Below are positions 23,501 through 32,802 of a stretch of 64,000 bases of DNA, piece after piece. The position numbers were made by a program, and so were the translations under genes. Where the stretch lies: the NCBI RefSeq assembly GCF_001598555.1, contig NZ_BCZE01000006.1, positions 20,612 through 84,611 of the forward strand, read 5' to 3'. The notes below the pieces were generated by a model that ran no database searches, had not been told where the DNA came from, and was given only the letters and a program-made list of their open reading frames with translations. Each line of letters starts with the position of its first letter. Position 1 is the stretch's first letter. The stretch comes from Novosphingobium rosa NBRC 15208. GTDB lineage: Bacteria > Pseudomonadota > Alphaproteobacteria > Sphingomonadales > Sphingomonadaceae.

Positions 23501-25351
23501 TTACTTTTCAATCTGCGTCACATCCCGCACCGCACCCTTGGCGGCATTGGTCGTCATCGCGGCATAGGCACGCAGAGCCAGAGACACCTCACGCTTGCGG
23601 CCCACCGGCTTCCACGCCTTGGCACCGCGCGCTTCCATCTCGGCGCGGCGCTCGGCCAGCACGTTGTCGGGCAGGTCCAGCGTGATGCCGCGGTTGGGGA
23701 TGTCGATGACGATGGGATCGCCCGTCGCCACCAGAGCGATCAGGCCACCCTCGGCCGCTTCCGGCGAAACGTGGCCGATGGAAAGCCCCGAGGAGCCGCC
23801 CGAAAAGCGCCCGTCGGTGATGAGGGCGCAGGCCTTGCCCAGCCCCTTGGATTTCAGATAGCTGGTGGGATAGAGCATTTCCTGCATGCCCGGTCCGCCC
23901 TTGGGGCCTTCGTAGCGGATCACCACCACTTCGCCCGGCTTCACCTCGCCGCCAAGGATGCCGACGACGGCGGCGTCCTGGCTCTCGAAGACATGGGCCG
24001 TGCCCTTGAAGGTGAGGATCGATTCATCCACGCCCGCCGTCTTCACGATGCAGCCTTCGGGCGCGAGGTTGCCGAACAGCACGGCCAGACCGCCATCCTT
24101 GGAAAAGGCATGCTCGGCGCTGCGGATCGCGCCCTTTTCGCGGTCGGCGTCCAGCTCCTTCCAGCGCTGCGACTGGCTGAAGGCGGTCTGCGTGGGCACG
24201 CCGCCGGGCGCCGCGCGAAAGAATTCGGCGACGCTTTCGGCGTTGCTGCGGCTGATGTCCCAGCGGTCCAGCCCCTCGGCCAGCGTGCGCGAGTGGATGG
24301 TGGGCACGGTGGTGTCCAGCAGACCGGCACGGTCGAGCTGGCCCAGAATGGCGGGGATGCCGCCGGCGCGGTGGACGTCTTCCATATGCACGTCGGCAAC
24401 CGCCGGGGCGACCTTGCACAGCACGGGCACCTTGCGGCTCAGCGCATCGATGTCGGCCATGGTGAAGTCCACCCCGCCCTCATGCGCGGCGGCCAGCAGG
24501 TGAAGCACGGTGTTGGTGCTGCCGCCCATGGCGATGTCGAGGCTCATGGCGTTTTCGAAGGCCGCGCGCGTGGCGATGTTGCGCGGCAGGGCGGTTTCAT
24601 CGTCCTGCTCGTAATAGCGCTTGCACAGGTCCACCGCGACGCGGCCCGCCTCGCGGAACAGGCGCTCGCGGTCGGAATGCGTGGCCAGCACCGAGCCATT
24701 GCCGGGCAGCGAGAGGCCCAGCGCCTCGGTCAGGCAGTTCATCGAGTTGGCGGTGAACATGCCGCTGCACGAACCGCAGGTTGGGCAGGCCGCCTTTTCG
24801 ATCTCGGCCACTTCCTCATCGGTGTAGCTGTCGTCGGCGGCGACGACCATGGCGTCGACCAGATCGAGCGCGCGCTCCTTGCCGCGGATCGTCACCTTGC
24901 CCGCTTCCATCGGCCCGCCCGAGACGAAGACGACGGGGATGTTGAGGCGCATCGCGGCCATCAGCATGCCCGGCGTGATCTTGTCGCAGTTGGAGATGCA
25001 GACGATGGCGTCGGCGCAGTGGCCGTTGACCATATACTCCACGCTGTCGGCGATCAGGTCGCGGCTGGGCAGCGAATAGAGCATGCCGCCATGGCCCATG
25101 GCGATGCCGTCATCGATGGCGATGGTGTTGAATTCCTTGGCGACGCCGCCCGCCGCCTCGATCTCGCGCGCGACAAGCTGGCCAAGATCCTTCAGATGCA
25201 CATGGCCCGGCACGAATTGCGTGAAGCTGTTGGCCACGGCGATGATCGGCTTGCCGAAATCCTCATCCTTCATGCCCGTCGCGCGCCACAGGCCACGTGC
25301 GCCCGCCATATTGCGGCCATGGGTGGAGGTGCGTGAACGATAATGAGGCAT
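23501..25351 (-). CDS. ilvD: dihydroxy-acid dehydratase
   Basis: The 616-residue IlvD catalyses dehydration of dihydroxy-acids to 2-keto acids in isoleucine, valine and leucine synthesis, using an iron-sulphur cluster. Diagnostic motifs are [13 protein letters not shown], the cysteine cluster [20 protein letters not shown], a Lys-Asp-rich centre and [23 protein letters not shown] near the C-terminus. The N-terminal [21 protein letters not shown] is typical. The length is that of the long bacterial form. It is a single gene, not in an ilv operon here. Confidence 0.97.
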   Translation of the reverse strand: MPHYRSRTSTHGRNMAGARGLWRATGMKDEDFGKPIIAVANSFTQFVPGHVHLKDLGQLVAREIEAAGGVAKEFNTIAIDDGIAMGHGGMLYSLPSRDLIADSVEYMVNGHCADAIVCISNCDKITPGMLMAAMRLNIPVVFVSGGPMEAGKVTIRGKERALDLVDAMVVAADDSYTDEEVAEIEKAACPTCGSCSGMFTANSMNCLTEALGLSLPGNGSVLATHSDRERLFREAGRVAVDLCKRYYEQDDETALPRNIATRAAFENAMSLDIAMGGSTNTVLHLLAAAHEGGVDFTMADIDALSRKVPVLCKVAPAVADVHMEDVHRAGGIPAILGQLDRAGLLDTTVPTIHSRTLAEGLDRWDISRSNAESVAEFFRAAPGGVPTQTAFSQSQRWKELDADREKGAIRSAEHAFSKDGGLAVLFGNLAPEGCIVKTAGVDESILTFKGTAHVFESQDAAVVGILGGEVKPGEVVVIRYEGPKGGPGMQEMLYPTSYLKSKGLGKACALITDGRFSGGSSGLSIGHVSPEAAEGGLIALVATGDPIVIDIPNRGITLDLPDNVLAERRAEMEARGAKAWKPVGRKREVSLALRAYAAMTTNAAKGAVRDVTQIEK

Positions 25352-25493
25352 GGGAAAAGACTCGTCTGGCTGATGGTGGGTTGGTGCGCGCCTTTACCAG
25401 CTTGCCCCGGCAGGGGGAACCGCCTGAATGCGGGGCAAATGGCCAATGCGTGAAATCTTGTTACTTCAACAAAACCAATAAAGCAACATTCCA

Positions 25494-26375
25494 TCAAACA
25501 TCCGGCTTCAACAGATGGGCTTGTGCCGCAAACTCGCCGTCCAGCGCCTCGATCACGGCGCGGATGCGCGGCATGTGGCGCAGATCGGGGTGAACCCCGA
25601 GCCAGATCTCGCGATGGGGCGAACCTTCGGACTGCACCTTCTCCAGCCCGCCCAGCCAGTCGCCCAGATAACAGGGCAGCACCGTCAGCCCGAGCCCGGC
25701 CATCGCCGCGCCCGACAGCGCCTCGAAACTGTTGCTGCGCATCGCCACCCGCGCCTGAGGCACCGTCTGCGCCAGCCAGCGCGCCTCGGGCATATGGCCC
25801 TGATCTTCCAGCACGGTGACGACGCTGTGATCGGGGTTGGCCAGATCGCGCCCCTGCCGGGCCAGATAGGCCGCGCTGCCATAGATCGCGCTGGTGGAGC
25901 GCGCCATGCGGCGGCTGACCAGTTCGCGCCCCTCGAAGGGCACCATGCGGATCGCCAGATCGGCCTCGCGGCGCGACAAGGACAGCGAGCGCCGCTCGGA
26001 CATCACATCCACGCTGATCCCCGGATAGCGCGCCTGCAGCCGGGCGATGGCGGCGGGCATGAAGCGACTGGCGATCACATCGACCGTGGTGACGCGCACA
26101 ATCCCCGAAAGCGCGACATCGCGCCCCTGCACGGTGCGCTCCACCGCGATGGCCTCGGCCTCCATGCGTTCGGCATTGCCCAACACCGCCTCGCCCAGCG
26201 CGGTGAGTTCGTAGCCGGCGGGAGTGCGTTGCAGCAGGCGGGCGCCCGCGCGGCTTTCCAGCGCCTCAAGGCGGCGGCTCATCGTCGATTGCCGCACCCC
26301 CAGCGAGCGCGCCGCGCCCGACAGCGTGCGCATCCGTGCGATGGCCAGAAAGCTGCGTACATCATCCCAATCCAT
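25494..26375 (-). CDS. LysR family transcriptional regulator
   Basis: The 293-residue regulator starts with a winged helix-turn-helix (WDDVRSFLAIARMRTLSGAARSLGVRQSTMSRRLEALE) followed by a LysR substrate-binding domain. It is divergent from the dioxygenase/azoreductase pair and probably controls it. A dyad CGCAT/ATGCG flanks the middle of the 140-bp gap. The inducer is unknown. Confidence 0.9.
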   Translation of the reverse strand: MDWDDVRSFLAIARMRTLSGAARSLGVRQSTMSRRLEALESRAGARLLQRTPAGYELTALGEAVLGNAERMEAEAIAVERTVQGRDVALSGIVRVTTVDVIASRFMPAAIARLQARYPGISVDVMSERRSLSLSRREADLAIRMVPFEGRELVSRRMARSTSAIYGSAAYLARQGRDLANPDHSVVTVLEDQGHMPEARWLAQTVPQARVAMRSNSFEALSGAAMAGLGLTVLPCYLGDWLGGLEKVQSEGSPHREIWLGVHPDLRHMPRIRAVIEALDGEFAAQAHLLKPDV

Positions 26376-26456
26376 CAGAGTATCCGTTTTCGCATAGCCA
26401 CAATCACGATTTAGCAGATTTCCATGCGAGGACCATTACCCTATTTCACCTCTCAA

Positions 26457-26495
26457 GGCGGCGCGCCCCTCCCCCCATCCCCCCGGCGCGCCGCC
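26457..26495 (+). promoter_or_regulatory. strong leader hairpin with C-rich loop before dioxygenase gene
   Basis: GGCGGCGCGCC (26457-26467) pairs perfectly with GGCGCGCCGCC (26485-26495) around a 17-nt loop of almost only C. It ends 23 nt before the ATG, so it lies in the mRNA leader. It could act as an attenuator or stabiliser, or bind a protein. Confidence 0.5.
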
Positions 26496-26518
26496 ACCCC
26501 TTTTCGCCGGAGCCTGTT

Positions 26519-27292
26519 ATGCAGCCCACCCTGTTCCTTTCGCATGGCTCGCCGATGATGCCCTTCGAGGACATTCCGGCGCGCAGCTTCATCGCCTCGC
26601 TGGGCCAGAGCCTGCAGCGCCCCAGGGCCATCCTGCTGGTCTCGGCCCATTGGGACAATGAGGTGCCCACGCTGAGCGCCGCCGAGACGCTGGACACGAT
26701 CCATGATTTCTACGGCTTCCCCCAGCAGCTCTATGCCCTGAGCTACCCCGCCCATGGCGATCCGGACCTCGCCGAAAGCATCGCGGACACGCTGGGCGAT
26801 GCGGGCTTGCGCGCTCACACCGATGCCGCGCGCGGCCTCGACCATGGCGCCTGGATCCCGCTGATGCTGATGTATCCGCAGGCCGATATCCCGGTGGTCC
26901 AGCTCTCGATCCAGAGCGCGCTGGGGCCGGGCCATCACCTGCAGCTGGGCCGGGCGCTGGCCGCCCTGCGTGAGCAGAACATTCTGGTCATCGCCAGCGG
27001 CGGTTTCACGCATAATCTGCGCGCCCTCGACCGCCATGGCGACAGCACGGAACCGCAATGGGCCACCGACTTCGCCGACTGGATGCACACCGCCTTGATG
27101 GCGAACCGCACCTGCGATCTGGTGTCGTACCGCCGCCTCGCCCCGCATGCCGCCATGGCCCATCCCACCGACGAGCATCTGCTGCCGCTCTTCGTGGCGC
27201 TGGGCGCCGCCGGGCCCGATGCCAAGCCGCAACGCCTGCATGTCAGCACCACATTGGGCGCGCTGCGCCTCGACGCTTACGCCTTCAACTGA
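26519..27292 (+). CDS. ygiD: extradiol dioxygenase, YgiD/DODA type
   Basis: The 257-residue class III extradiol dioxygenase has the metal ligands in FLSHGSPM (His near 9), SAHW (His near 45), TIHDFYGFP and FTHNLR (His near 165). The overall match is to YgiD (4,5-DOPA extradiol dioxygenase). It cleaves catechol rings next to a hydroxyl. GGAG precedes the ATG; the longer open frame crosses the promoter region. The azoreductase gene follows 29 nt later, suggesting a small operon for aromatic or quinone compounds under the divergent LysR regulator. Confidence 0.88.
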   Translation: MQPTLFLSHGSPMMPFEDIPARSFIASLGQSLQRPRAILLVSAHWDNEVPTLSAAETLDTIHDFYGFPQQLYALSYPAHGDPDLAESIADTLGDAGLRAHTDAARGLDHGAWIPLMLMYPQADIPVVQLSIQSALGPGHHLQLGRALAALREQNILVIASGGFTHNLRALDRHGDSTEPQWATDFADWMHTALMANRTCDLVSYRRLAPHAAMAHPTDEHLLPLFVALGAAGPDAKPQRLHVSTTLGALRLDAYAFN

Positions 27293-27321
27293 AACCTCCC
27301 CATCTCCACAGGAGCCTTCCC

Positions 27322-27915
27322 ATGAGCAAAATTCTTGTGATCCGTTCGTCCGCCAATGGCGCCAATTCGGTCAGCAACAAGCTGATCGACAGCTACCTCG
27401 CCGCCCTGCCCGCCGGTTCCACCGTGGTCGAGCGTGACCTCGACAAGCACCCGGTGCCGCATGTCACCCATCAGAGCCTGGCCGGGATCGGCCGTCAGGC
27501 CCCCGAGGGCGGCGCCTTCGCCGAGGCCCGCGCGCTTCAGGACGAGATCATCGGCGAGGTCTTCGACGCCGATATCCTGCTGATCGGCCTGCCGCTCTAC
27601 AACTTCGGCATGCCCTCGACGCTGAAGGCCTGGTTCGATTACGTGGGCCGCGCCGGCACCACCTTCCAGTACACCGCCGAAGGCCCCGAGGGTCTGGTCA
27701 AGGGCAAGAAGGCGATCATCGCTCACGCCCGCGCCGGCAAGTATGACGATGCCAGCGGCTTCCCCTTCGCCGTGCCGCATCTCAAGTCGCTGCTCAGCTT
27801 CGTCGGCGTGAACGATGTGGATGTGGTCACCGCCGAGGGCATGGCCTTCGGTCCCGAAGCGGCCGAAGCCGCTGTGAGCGAAGCCACCGCAACCATCGTC
27901 GCTCTCGCCCGTTAA
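27322..27915 (+). CDS. azoR: FMN-dependent NADH-azoreductase
   Basis: The 197-residue flavodoxin-like protein starts with ILVIRSSANGANSVSNKL (FMN phosphate loop) and has the diagnostic GLPLYNFGMPSTLKAWFDYVGRAG and AHARAGKY segments of AzoR/AcpD. It reduces quinones and azo bonds with NADH, and quinone reduction is the likely physiological role. AGGAG precedes the ATG. A strong terminator follows. Confidence 0.93.
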   Translation: MSKILVIRSSANGANSVSNKLIDSYLAALPAGSTVVERDLDKHPVPHVTHQSLAGIGRQAPEGGAFAEARALQDEIIGEVFDADILLIGLPLYNFGMPSTLKAWFDYVGRAGTTFQYTAEGPEGLVKGKKAIIAHARAGKYDDASGFPFAVPHLKSLLSFVGVNDVDVVTAEGMAFGPEAAEAAVSEATATIVALAR

Positions 27916-27923
27916 TCTTATCA

Positions 27924-27958
27924 GGCGGGGCTCTGTGCTTCCCCTTCGGGGCCCCGCC
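27924..27958 (+). terminator. terminator of dioxygenase/azoreductase operon
   Basis: GGCGGGGC (27924-27931) pairs with GCCCCGCC (27951-27958), 9 nt after the azoR stop codon. Confidence 0.7.
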
Positions 27959-28021
27959 ACCCTGCTTCCCCTCCCCTACCCCTCCTCCACATCTGCTGTT
28001 CGTCCCTTGAAAGGCCTCCCC

Positions 28022-28642
28022 ATGCGCCCGATCCATGCCCTGTTGCTTGCCGCCGCCGCTCTTGCCACCACGCCCGCCGTGCTTCAGGCGCAGGCCCCCG
28101 TCGCCAACCCCAACCCCGCCGCCGTTCAGGCCGGCACCTATGGCGTCGAGCCCGCCCACACCCGCGTGCAGTTCACCGTCAGCCACATGGGCTTCACCGA
28201 GTGGTACGGCGATTTCACCGGCGCCTCGGGCCAGCTGACCATCGACCCCAAGAGCCCCGCCGCCGCCAAGGTGGACATCACCATCCCCACCGCCAGCGTC
28301 GTCACCACCAACGCCAAGCTGGATGAGGAGCTGCGCTCCGACCAGTGGTTCGATGCCGCGAAGTACCCCGAGATCCACTTCACCTCGACCAAGGTGACCC
28401 CCACCGGTGCCCGCACCGCGCTGATCACCGGCAATCTGACCTTCCACGGCGTGACGAAGCCCGTCGTGCTCAAGACCAGCTTCAACGCCAGCGGCGTGAA
28501 CCCGCTCGACAAGGGCACCACCGTGGGCTTCAACGCCACCACCGCGATCAAGCGCAGCGACTTCGGCGTGAAGACCTATGTGCCGCTGATCGGTGACGAT
28601 GTGGAGCTGCGCATCAGCGCCGCCTTCGAGCGCAAGAACTGA
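28022..28642 (+). CDS. YceI family periplasmic protein
   Basis: The 206-residue protein has a signal peptide (MRPIHALLLAAAALATTPAVLQAQA) and the YceI lipocalin-like pattern: GTYGVEPAHTRVQFTVSHMGFT, FDAAKYPEIHFTSTKV, ALITGNLTFHGVTKPVVL. YceI proteins bind isoprenoid or amphiphilic compounds in the periplasm; their roles include quinone-related and stress functions. It is a single gene bracketed by terminators. Confidence 0.93.
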   Translation: MRPIHALLLAAAALATTPAVLQAQAPVANPNPAAVQAGTYGVEPAHTRVQFTVSHMGFTEWYGDFTGASGQLTIDPKSPAAAKVDITIPTASVVTTNAKLDEELRSDQWFDAAKYPEIHFTSTKVTPTGARTALITGNLTFHGVTKPVVLKTSFNASGVNPLDKGTTVGFNATTAIKRSDFGVKTYVPLIGDDVELRISAAFERKN

Positions 28643-28669
28643 TCCGCTTTCAGGCGAATACGTAACCAG

Positions 28670-28708
28670 CTGCCCCCGCAACGGCGCATTCCGCCGTTTC
28701 GGGGGCAG
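28670..28708 (+). terminator. strong terminator after YceI gene
   Basis: CTGCCCCCG pairs with CGGGGGCAG, and AACGGCG pairs with CGCCGTT inside, giving a near-perfect long stem with loop CATTC. Confidence 0.85.
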
Positions 28709-28770
28709 TGGTGTGCTTGGCATCGGCAGGCGCGCTTCCTAGGATGGCCCCGCAAGGGAGCCTTACCACG

Positions 28771-29847
28771 ATGACCACACCCCCGATCCATCAGCCCATC
28801 CGCGCGCCGATCCGCACCGGCATCATCGGCTTCGGCCTGGCCGGGCGCGTCTTTCACGCCGGGCTGATCCGCGCGGTCCCCGAGCTTGCGCTGACCGCCA
28901 TCGCCACCTCGCGCAAGGATGAGGTCGCCGCGCTCGACCCCGCGATTCGGCCCGTGGCCGACCCGCAGGCGCTGATCGCCGATCCCGACATCGATCTGGT
29001 GGTGATCGCCTCGCCCACCGGCACCCATGCCGATCTGGCGCGCGCCGCGCTGCTGGCGGGCAAGCATGTGGTGGTGGACAAGCCCTTCACCCTCACGCTG
29101 GCCGAAGCCCGCGCCTTGGCCGACCTGGCGCGCGACACGCAGCTGACGCTCACCGTCTTCCACAACCGCCGCTGGGACAGCTGCTTCCTCACCGTGCGGC
29201 AGGCCATCGAGGACGGCGTGATCGGGCGCGTCACCCGGTTTTCCTCCTGCTTCAACCGCTTCCGCCCGCAGATCCGCGACCGCTGGCGCGAGGATGGCTC
29301 GCCCGGCTCCGGGCTGCTCTACGATCTGGCGCCGCATCTGGTCGATCAGGCGCTGGTGCTGTTCGGCCAGCCTCAGGCGGTCAGCGCCGACATCGCCATC
29401 CTGCGCGAGGGCGGCGCGGCGGATGACGAGGTGGCGATCACCCTGCACTACCTCAAGCTGCGCGTGCAGCTGGGCGCCAGCATGAACACGCCCGATGCCA
29501 GTGGCGGCGGGCTCCCTCGCTTTGCCGTCGATGGCACGCAGGGCCGTCTGGTCAAGCGCCTGCTCGACCAGCAGGAGACCCAGCTGGTGTCCGGCATGCA
29601 CCCGGGCGACGCCGGCTGGGGCGAGGATGCCGATCCGCTGGTGATCCATGATGCGCAAGGGCTCGCAACCAACCGCCCCGCCATCACCGGGCGGCAAGAG
29701 ACCTTTTATGCCCAGCTCGCCGCCTTCCTTCAGGGCGCGGCGCCCACCCCCGTCGCGCTGGACGAGGCCGTGGCGGTGCAGGCGGTGATCGAGGCCGCGC
29801 AGATCTCCGCCCGCGAGGGGCGCGTGGTGGCCCTGCCCTTGCCCTGA
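28771..29847 (+). CDS. Gfo/Idh/MocA family oxidoreductase
   Basis: The 358-residue protein has an N-terminal Rossmann domain (TGIIGFGLAGRVFHAGLI), the ASPTGTHADLARAALLAGKHVVVDKP segment with the family EKP-like motif in the form DKP, and a C-terminal alpha/beta domain (GSGLLYDLAPHLVDQAL). It uses NAD(P) to oxidise or reduce a sugar or cyclitol, unknown here. The ATG at 28771 follows an AGGGAG. It is followed by a 200-nt stretch leading to the hybrid kinase gene. Confidence 0.9.
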   Translation: MTTPPIHQPIRAPIRTGIIGFGLAGRVFHAGLIRAVPELALTAIATSRKDEVAALDPAIRPVADPQALIADPDIDLVVIASPTGTHADLARAALLAGKHVVVDKPFTLTLAEARALADLARDTQLTLTVFHNRRWDSCFLTVRQAIEDGVIGRVTRFSSCFNRFRPQIRDRWREDGSPGSGLLYDLAPHLVDQALVLFGQPQAVSADIAILREGGAADDEVAITLHYLKLRVQLGASMNTPDASGGGLPRFAVDGTQGRLVKRLLDQQETQLVSGMHPGDAGWGEDADPLVIHDAQGLATNRPAITGRQETFYAQLAAFLQGAAPTPVALDEAVAVQAVIEAAQISAREGRVVALPLP

Positions 29848-30049
29848 TCGCCCGCCGACCGGGAGAATCTCGTCCGAAAACGGCACAAGCGTAACAAATC
29901 TTGCGCAAAATCCCGCAAGGACGACAGGATGACTGGCTTTTTCCCGCAATTTCGGGCAAATGCTGTTCATACTGTCGCCCGCGTGGGGCTGCAGGGGCCA
30001 TGCCTCCTGCGCTTCACCCCTGTCCCGCCCGCAAGGCGAGGAGCCGATC

Positions 30050-31570
30050 TTGCCATCCGATCCGATCGTCGATCCCGTTACCGATCCTGCCGCTGAAACC
30101 GCGCAATTGCGCGCCCGCATCGCCCGGCTTGAGGCCGAGGCCGAGCAACACGCGGCAGACCTCGATGACATGGCCCGCGCCCGCGAGGCCGCCGAGGCCG
30201 CCAGCGCCGCCAAAAGCCGCTATCTCGCCAGCGTCAGCCATGAAATCCGCTCGCCGCTGAACTCGATCTACGGCTATGCGCAATTGCTGGAGCGCGGGCA
30301 CCATATCGCCCCCGCCGAAGCCGCCCGCATCATCCGCCGCAGCGCGGAACACCTCACCAATCTGGTGGAAGGCCTGCTGGACATCAGCCATGTCGAAAGC
30401 GGGGTGCTGCGCATCTCCAACGACACGGTGCGCATCGCGCCTTTCCTCGACCAGATCGCCAACATGTTCCGCCCGCAGGCCAGCGCGCGCGGCATCGAAT
30501 TCATCTATGACAGCCAGGGCACGCTGCCCGAATTCGTGCGCACCGACCAGAAGCGCCTGCGCCAGATCCTGATCAACCTGCTCTCCAATGCGGTGAAGTT
30601 CACCCGCGCGGGCCATGTGGCGTTCAAGGTGCATTTCCGCGCCTCGCTCGTCACCATCTCCATCGAGGACAGCGGCATCGGCATCGCGCCTGAAGACCGC
30701 GAGCGCATCTTCGCCCCCTTCGAGCGCGGCAACCAGCCCGAGGTCAACGCCCAGCGCGGCATCGGGCTGGGTCTGGCCATCACCCAGGCGCTGGTGCGCA
30801 TCATGGGCGGCGATCTGGCGATGGAATCGACCCCCGGCAAAGGCACCACCTTCACCCTGCGCCTGATGCTGGGTCAGGTGAATGTGCCGACGCAGGACGG
30901 GCCCCGCACCGAAACCATCACCGGCTATGAAGGCCGCGCCCGCTCGATCCTGTGCATCGATGACGACGCCAACCAACTGGCCTTGCTCCGCGGGTTACTG
31001 GGCCCGCTGGGCTTCGTGATCCATTCCGCGCTGGACGGCACATCGGGCCTCGCGCTGGCCGACATCTACCGCCCCGAACTGGTGCTGCTGGACATCACCA
31101 TGCCCGGCCTCTCCGGCTGGGAGGTGGCGCGGCGGCTGCGCGAGACCTTCGGCGCCGACATCCGCATCGTCATGGTCTCCGCCGACGCGCATGAGTTCCA
31201 GCGCGCGGGTGCGGGCTTTGTCGCGCATGACCAGTTCCTCTTGAAACCCATCGAGCTCAACGCGCTGGTCGATGCCGTAGGCGGCCTGCTGCGCCTGCGC
31301 TGGCAGGGGCCGAACGTGGAACCCGCCGAGCCCCCCGCCCCCGCGCCAGACAGCATCAGCCTGCCCGCCGAGGCCTCCCCGCTGCTCGCCCAGCTGGAGC
31401 GTGACATCCGCATCGGGCACCTGCGCGGGGTCGAAAAGTCAATACGCGACTTGTCCGAGCAATTTCCGCAATCCGCACCTATCATTCCACGATTGCACGC
31501 CTGCCTCGACCGGGTCGATCTTTCAGGGCTGGCCGCAGCCGTCAGACAGGCACAACAGGGGACGACATGA
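30050..31570 (+). CDS. soluble hybrid histidine kinase with receiver domain
   Basis: The protein has about 506 residues and no membrane segment or recognisable sensor. A coiled coil (ARIARLEAEAEQHAADLDDMARAREAAEAA) leads into HisKA (SRYLASVSHEIRSPLNSIYGYAQLL), HATPase_c (NLLSNAVKFTRAG, DSGIGIAPEDRERIF, GIGLGLAI) and a receiver (ILCIDDDANQLALL, LVLLDITMPGLSGWE, LLKPIELNALV), then an 80-residue tail. All catalytic residues are present. The start is uncertain: TTG 30050 has GAGGAG 7 nt upstream, whereas ATG 29960 lacks a ribosome site. Its stop overlaps the LuxR-type regulator gene (ATGA). Confidence 0.88.
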   Translation: MPSDPIVDPVTDPAAETAQLRARIARLEAEAEQHAADLDDMARAREAAEAASAAKSRYLASVSHEIRSPLNSIYGYAQLLERGHHIAPAEAARIIRRSAEHLTNLVEGLLDISHVESGVLRISNDTVRIAPFLDQIANMFRPQASARGIEFIYDSQGTLPEFVRTDQKRLRQILINLLSNAVKFTRAGHVAFKVHFRASLVTISIEDSGIGIAPEDRERIFAPFERGNQPEVNAQRGIGLGLAITQALVRIMGGDLAMESTPGKGTTFTLRLMLGQVNVPTQDGPRTETITGYEGRARSILCIDDDANQLALLRGLLGPLGFVIHSALDGTSGLALADIYRPELVLLDITMPGLSGWEVARRLRETFGADIRIVMVSADAHEFQRAGAGFVAHDQFLLKPIELNALVDAVGGLLRLRWQGPNVEPAEPPAPAPDSISLPAEASPLLAQLERDIRIGHLRGVEKSIRDLSEQFPQSAPIIPRLHACLDRVDLSGLAAAVRQAQQGTT

Positions 31571-32511
31571 ACACAGCCGCTTCCGCTACTGCCGCCACCG
31601 CCAATCCCGCTGACGTGGATACCGTGCTGGTGGTTGACGATACGCCTGAATCGCTTCGCTTTCTGGCCGATACGCTGGAGGCCGAGGGCATGCGCGTGCT
31701 CATCGCCACCAGCGGCGAGGCGGCGATTGCCCTGCTCGATCACGTCACGCCCGACCTGATCCTGATGGATGCCATCATGCCCGGCATGGGTGGCTTCGAG
31801 GCGACTCGCCTCATCAAGCGCGCGCCGCGCACCACCCATATCCCCATCGTCTTCATGACCGGCCTGACCGAGAGCGAGCATGTGCTGGCCGCGCTGGAAG
31901 CCGGCGGCGTGGACTATGTGCGCAAGCCGCTGATCGTCAACGAACTGGTGGCCCGCGTGCGCGTGCATATGGCCAATGCCCGCAAGGCGGTGGGATCGCA
32001 TGCCGCGCTCGACGCCTCGGGCCGCCACCTGATCTCCGTTGCCCGCGACGAGACGCTGGTGTGGTGGACCCCGCAGGCCGGTGAGCTGATCGCCCTTTCC
32101 ATCCCCGAATGGAACCGCACCCCCGGCCCCTCGCCCGCCGCGCTGCGCCCCGCGCTGATCCGCGTGCTGCAAAGCGAGGAGAGCGGCACCTCCGCGCGCG
32201 TGGAAGTGGGCGGCGCCACGCTGGAGCTGGTGATGGTGGCCAAGCTGCGCGGCGAGGAAACCCTCATCCGCGTCAATGACGTGAACCCCGCCGCCACCAT
32301 CGCCCGCCTGCAGAGCCGCCACTCGCTGACCACGCGTGAGGCCGAGGTGCTGCTGTGGGTGAGCTATGGCAAGCCCAACCGGGTGATCTCTGACATCCTC
32401 GCGATCTCTCCGCGCACGGTGAACAAGCATCTGGAGCAGATCTTCGAGAAGCTTGGCGTGGAAACGCGCGCTGCCGCAGCGGCGTTGGCGGTGCGGAGTA
32501 TGGAAGGGTAA
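31567..32511 (+). CDS. LuxR-type response regulator
   Basis: The 314-residue protein has an N-terminal receiver (VLVVDDTPESLRFLA, Asp in LILMDAIMPGMGG, VFMTGL, VRKPLI), a middle domain of about 110 residues of unknown fold, and a C-terminal LuxR helix-turn-helix (HSLTTREAEVLLWVSYGKPNRVISDILAISPRTVNKHLEQIFEKLGV). It is the coupled partner of the hybrid kinase and probably activates target promoters. The targets are unknown. Confidence 0.9.
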   Translation: MNTAASATAATANPADVDTVLVVDDTPESLRFLADTLEAEGMRVLIATSGEAAIALLDHVTPDLILMDAIMPGMGGFEATRLIKRAPRTTHIPIVFMTGLTESEHVLAALEAGGVDYVRKPLIVNELVARVRVHMANARKAVGSHAALDASGRHLISVARDETLVWWTPQAGELIALSIPEWNRTPGPSPAALRPALIRVLQSEESGTSARVEVGGATLELVMVAKLRGEETLIRVNDVNPAATIARLQSRHSLTTREAEVLLWVSYGKPNRVISDILAISPRTVNKHLEQIFEKLGVETRAAAAALAVRSMEG

Positions 32512-32540
32512 GGGGTTAAGGGATTCAGGGGAAAAAGGAA

Positions 32541-32760
32541 ATGCGAGGGGGTTACCCCCTCGCGCTCCCATGAATGTCTTCGTCGTGCGTAACCTATTGG
32601 TCAGGCACGGATTCTTAGCGCCGCAGGCAGGAAATCGATGGCGCAACGTCAGAGGTTTCAATGCCTGCGGCGCTTTGAGTTTGGCGCAAGGCCGCCCCCT
32701 TTACGCCACGCCGACATTAAAGGGATTGCAAAGGGCGATGGCCCTTTGCCCGCCGGAGGC
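32541..32760 (+). repeat. hairpin-tipped interspersed repeat, copy 4 (chimeric arms)
   Basis: The left hairpin at 32543-32563 (arms GCGAGGGGG/CCCCCTCGC, loop TTA) and right hairpin at 32728-32749 (arms GCAAAGGGC/GCCCTTTGC, loop GATG) flank the GCGCCGCAGGC/GCCTGCGGCGC pair. The left arm (GTCTTCGTCGTGCGTAACC, CAGGCACGGATTC) resembles the GTCTGCG-type arm of copy 3, and the right arm is also of the CGCAGAC type, so this copy seems to carry two arms of the same kind. Confidence 0.75.
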
Positions 32761-32773
32761 ATAACTCCCCTTC

Positions 32774-32802
32774 TTGACATTTAACCAATTTGGTTATATG
32801 CA
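32774..32802 (+). promoter_or_regulatory. orphan promoter overlapped by a palindromic operator
   Basis: TTGACA (32774-32779) is spaced 17 nt from TATGCA (32797-32802). The spacer is almost filled by the palindrome TAACCAA-T-TTGGTTA (32782-32796), as in repressor-controlled promoters. No recognisable gene follows. Confidence 0.5.
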
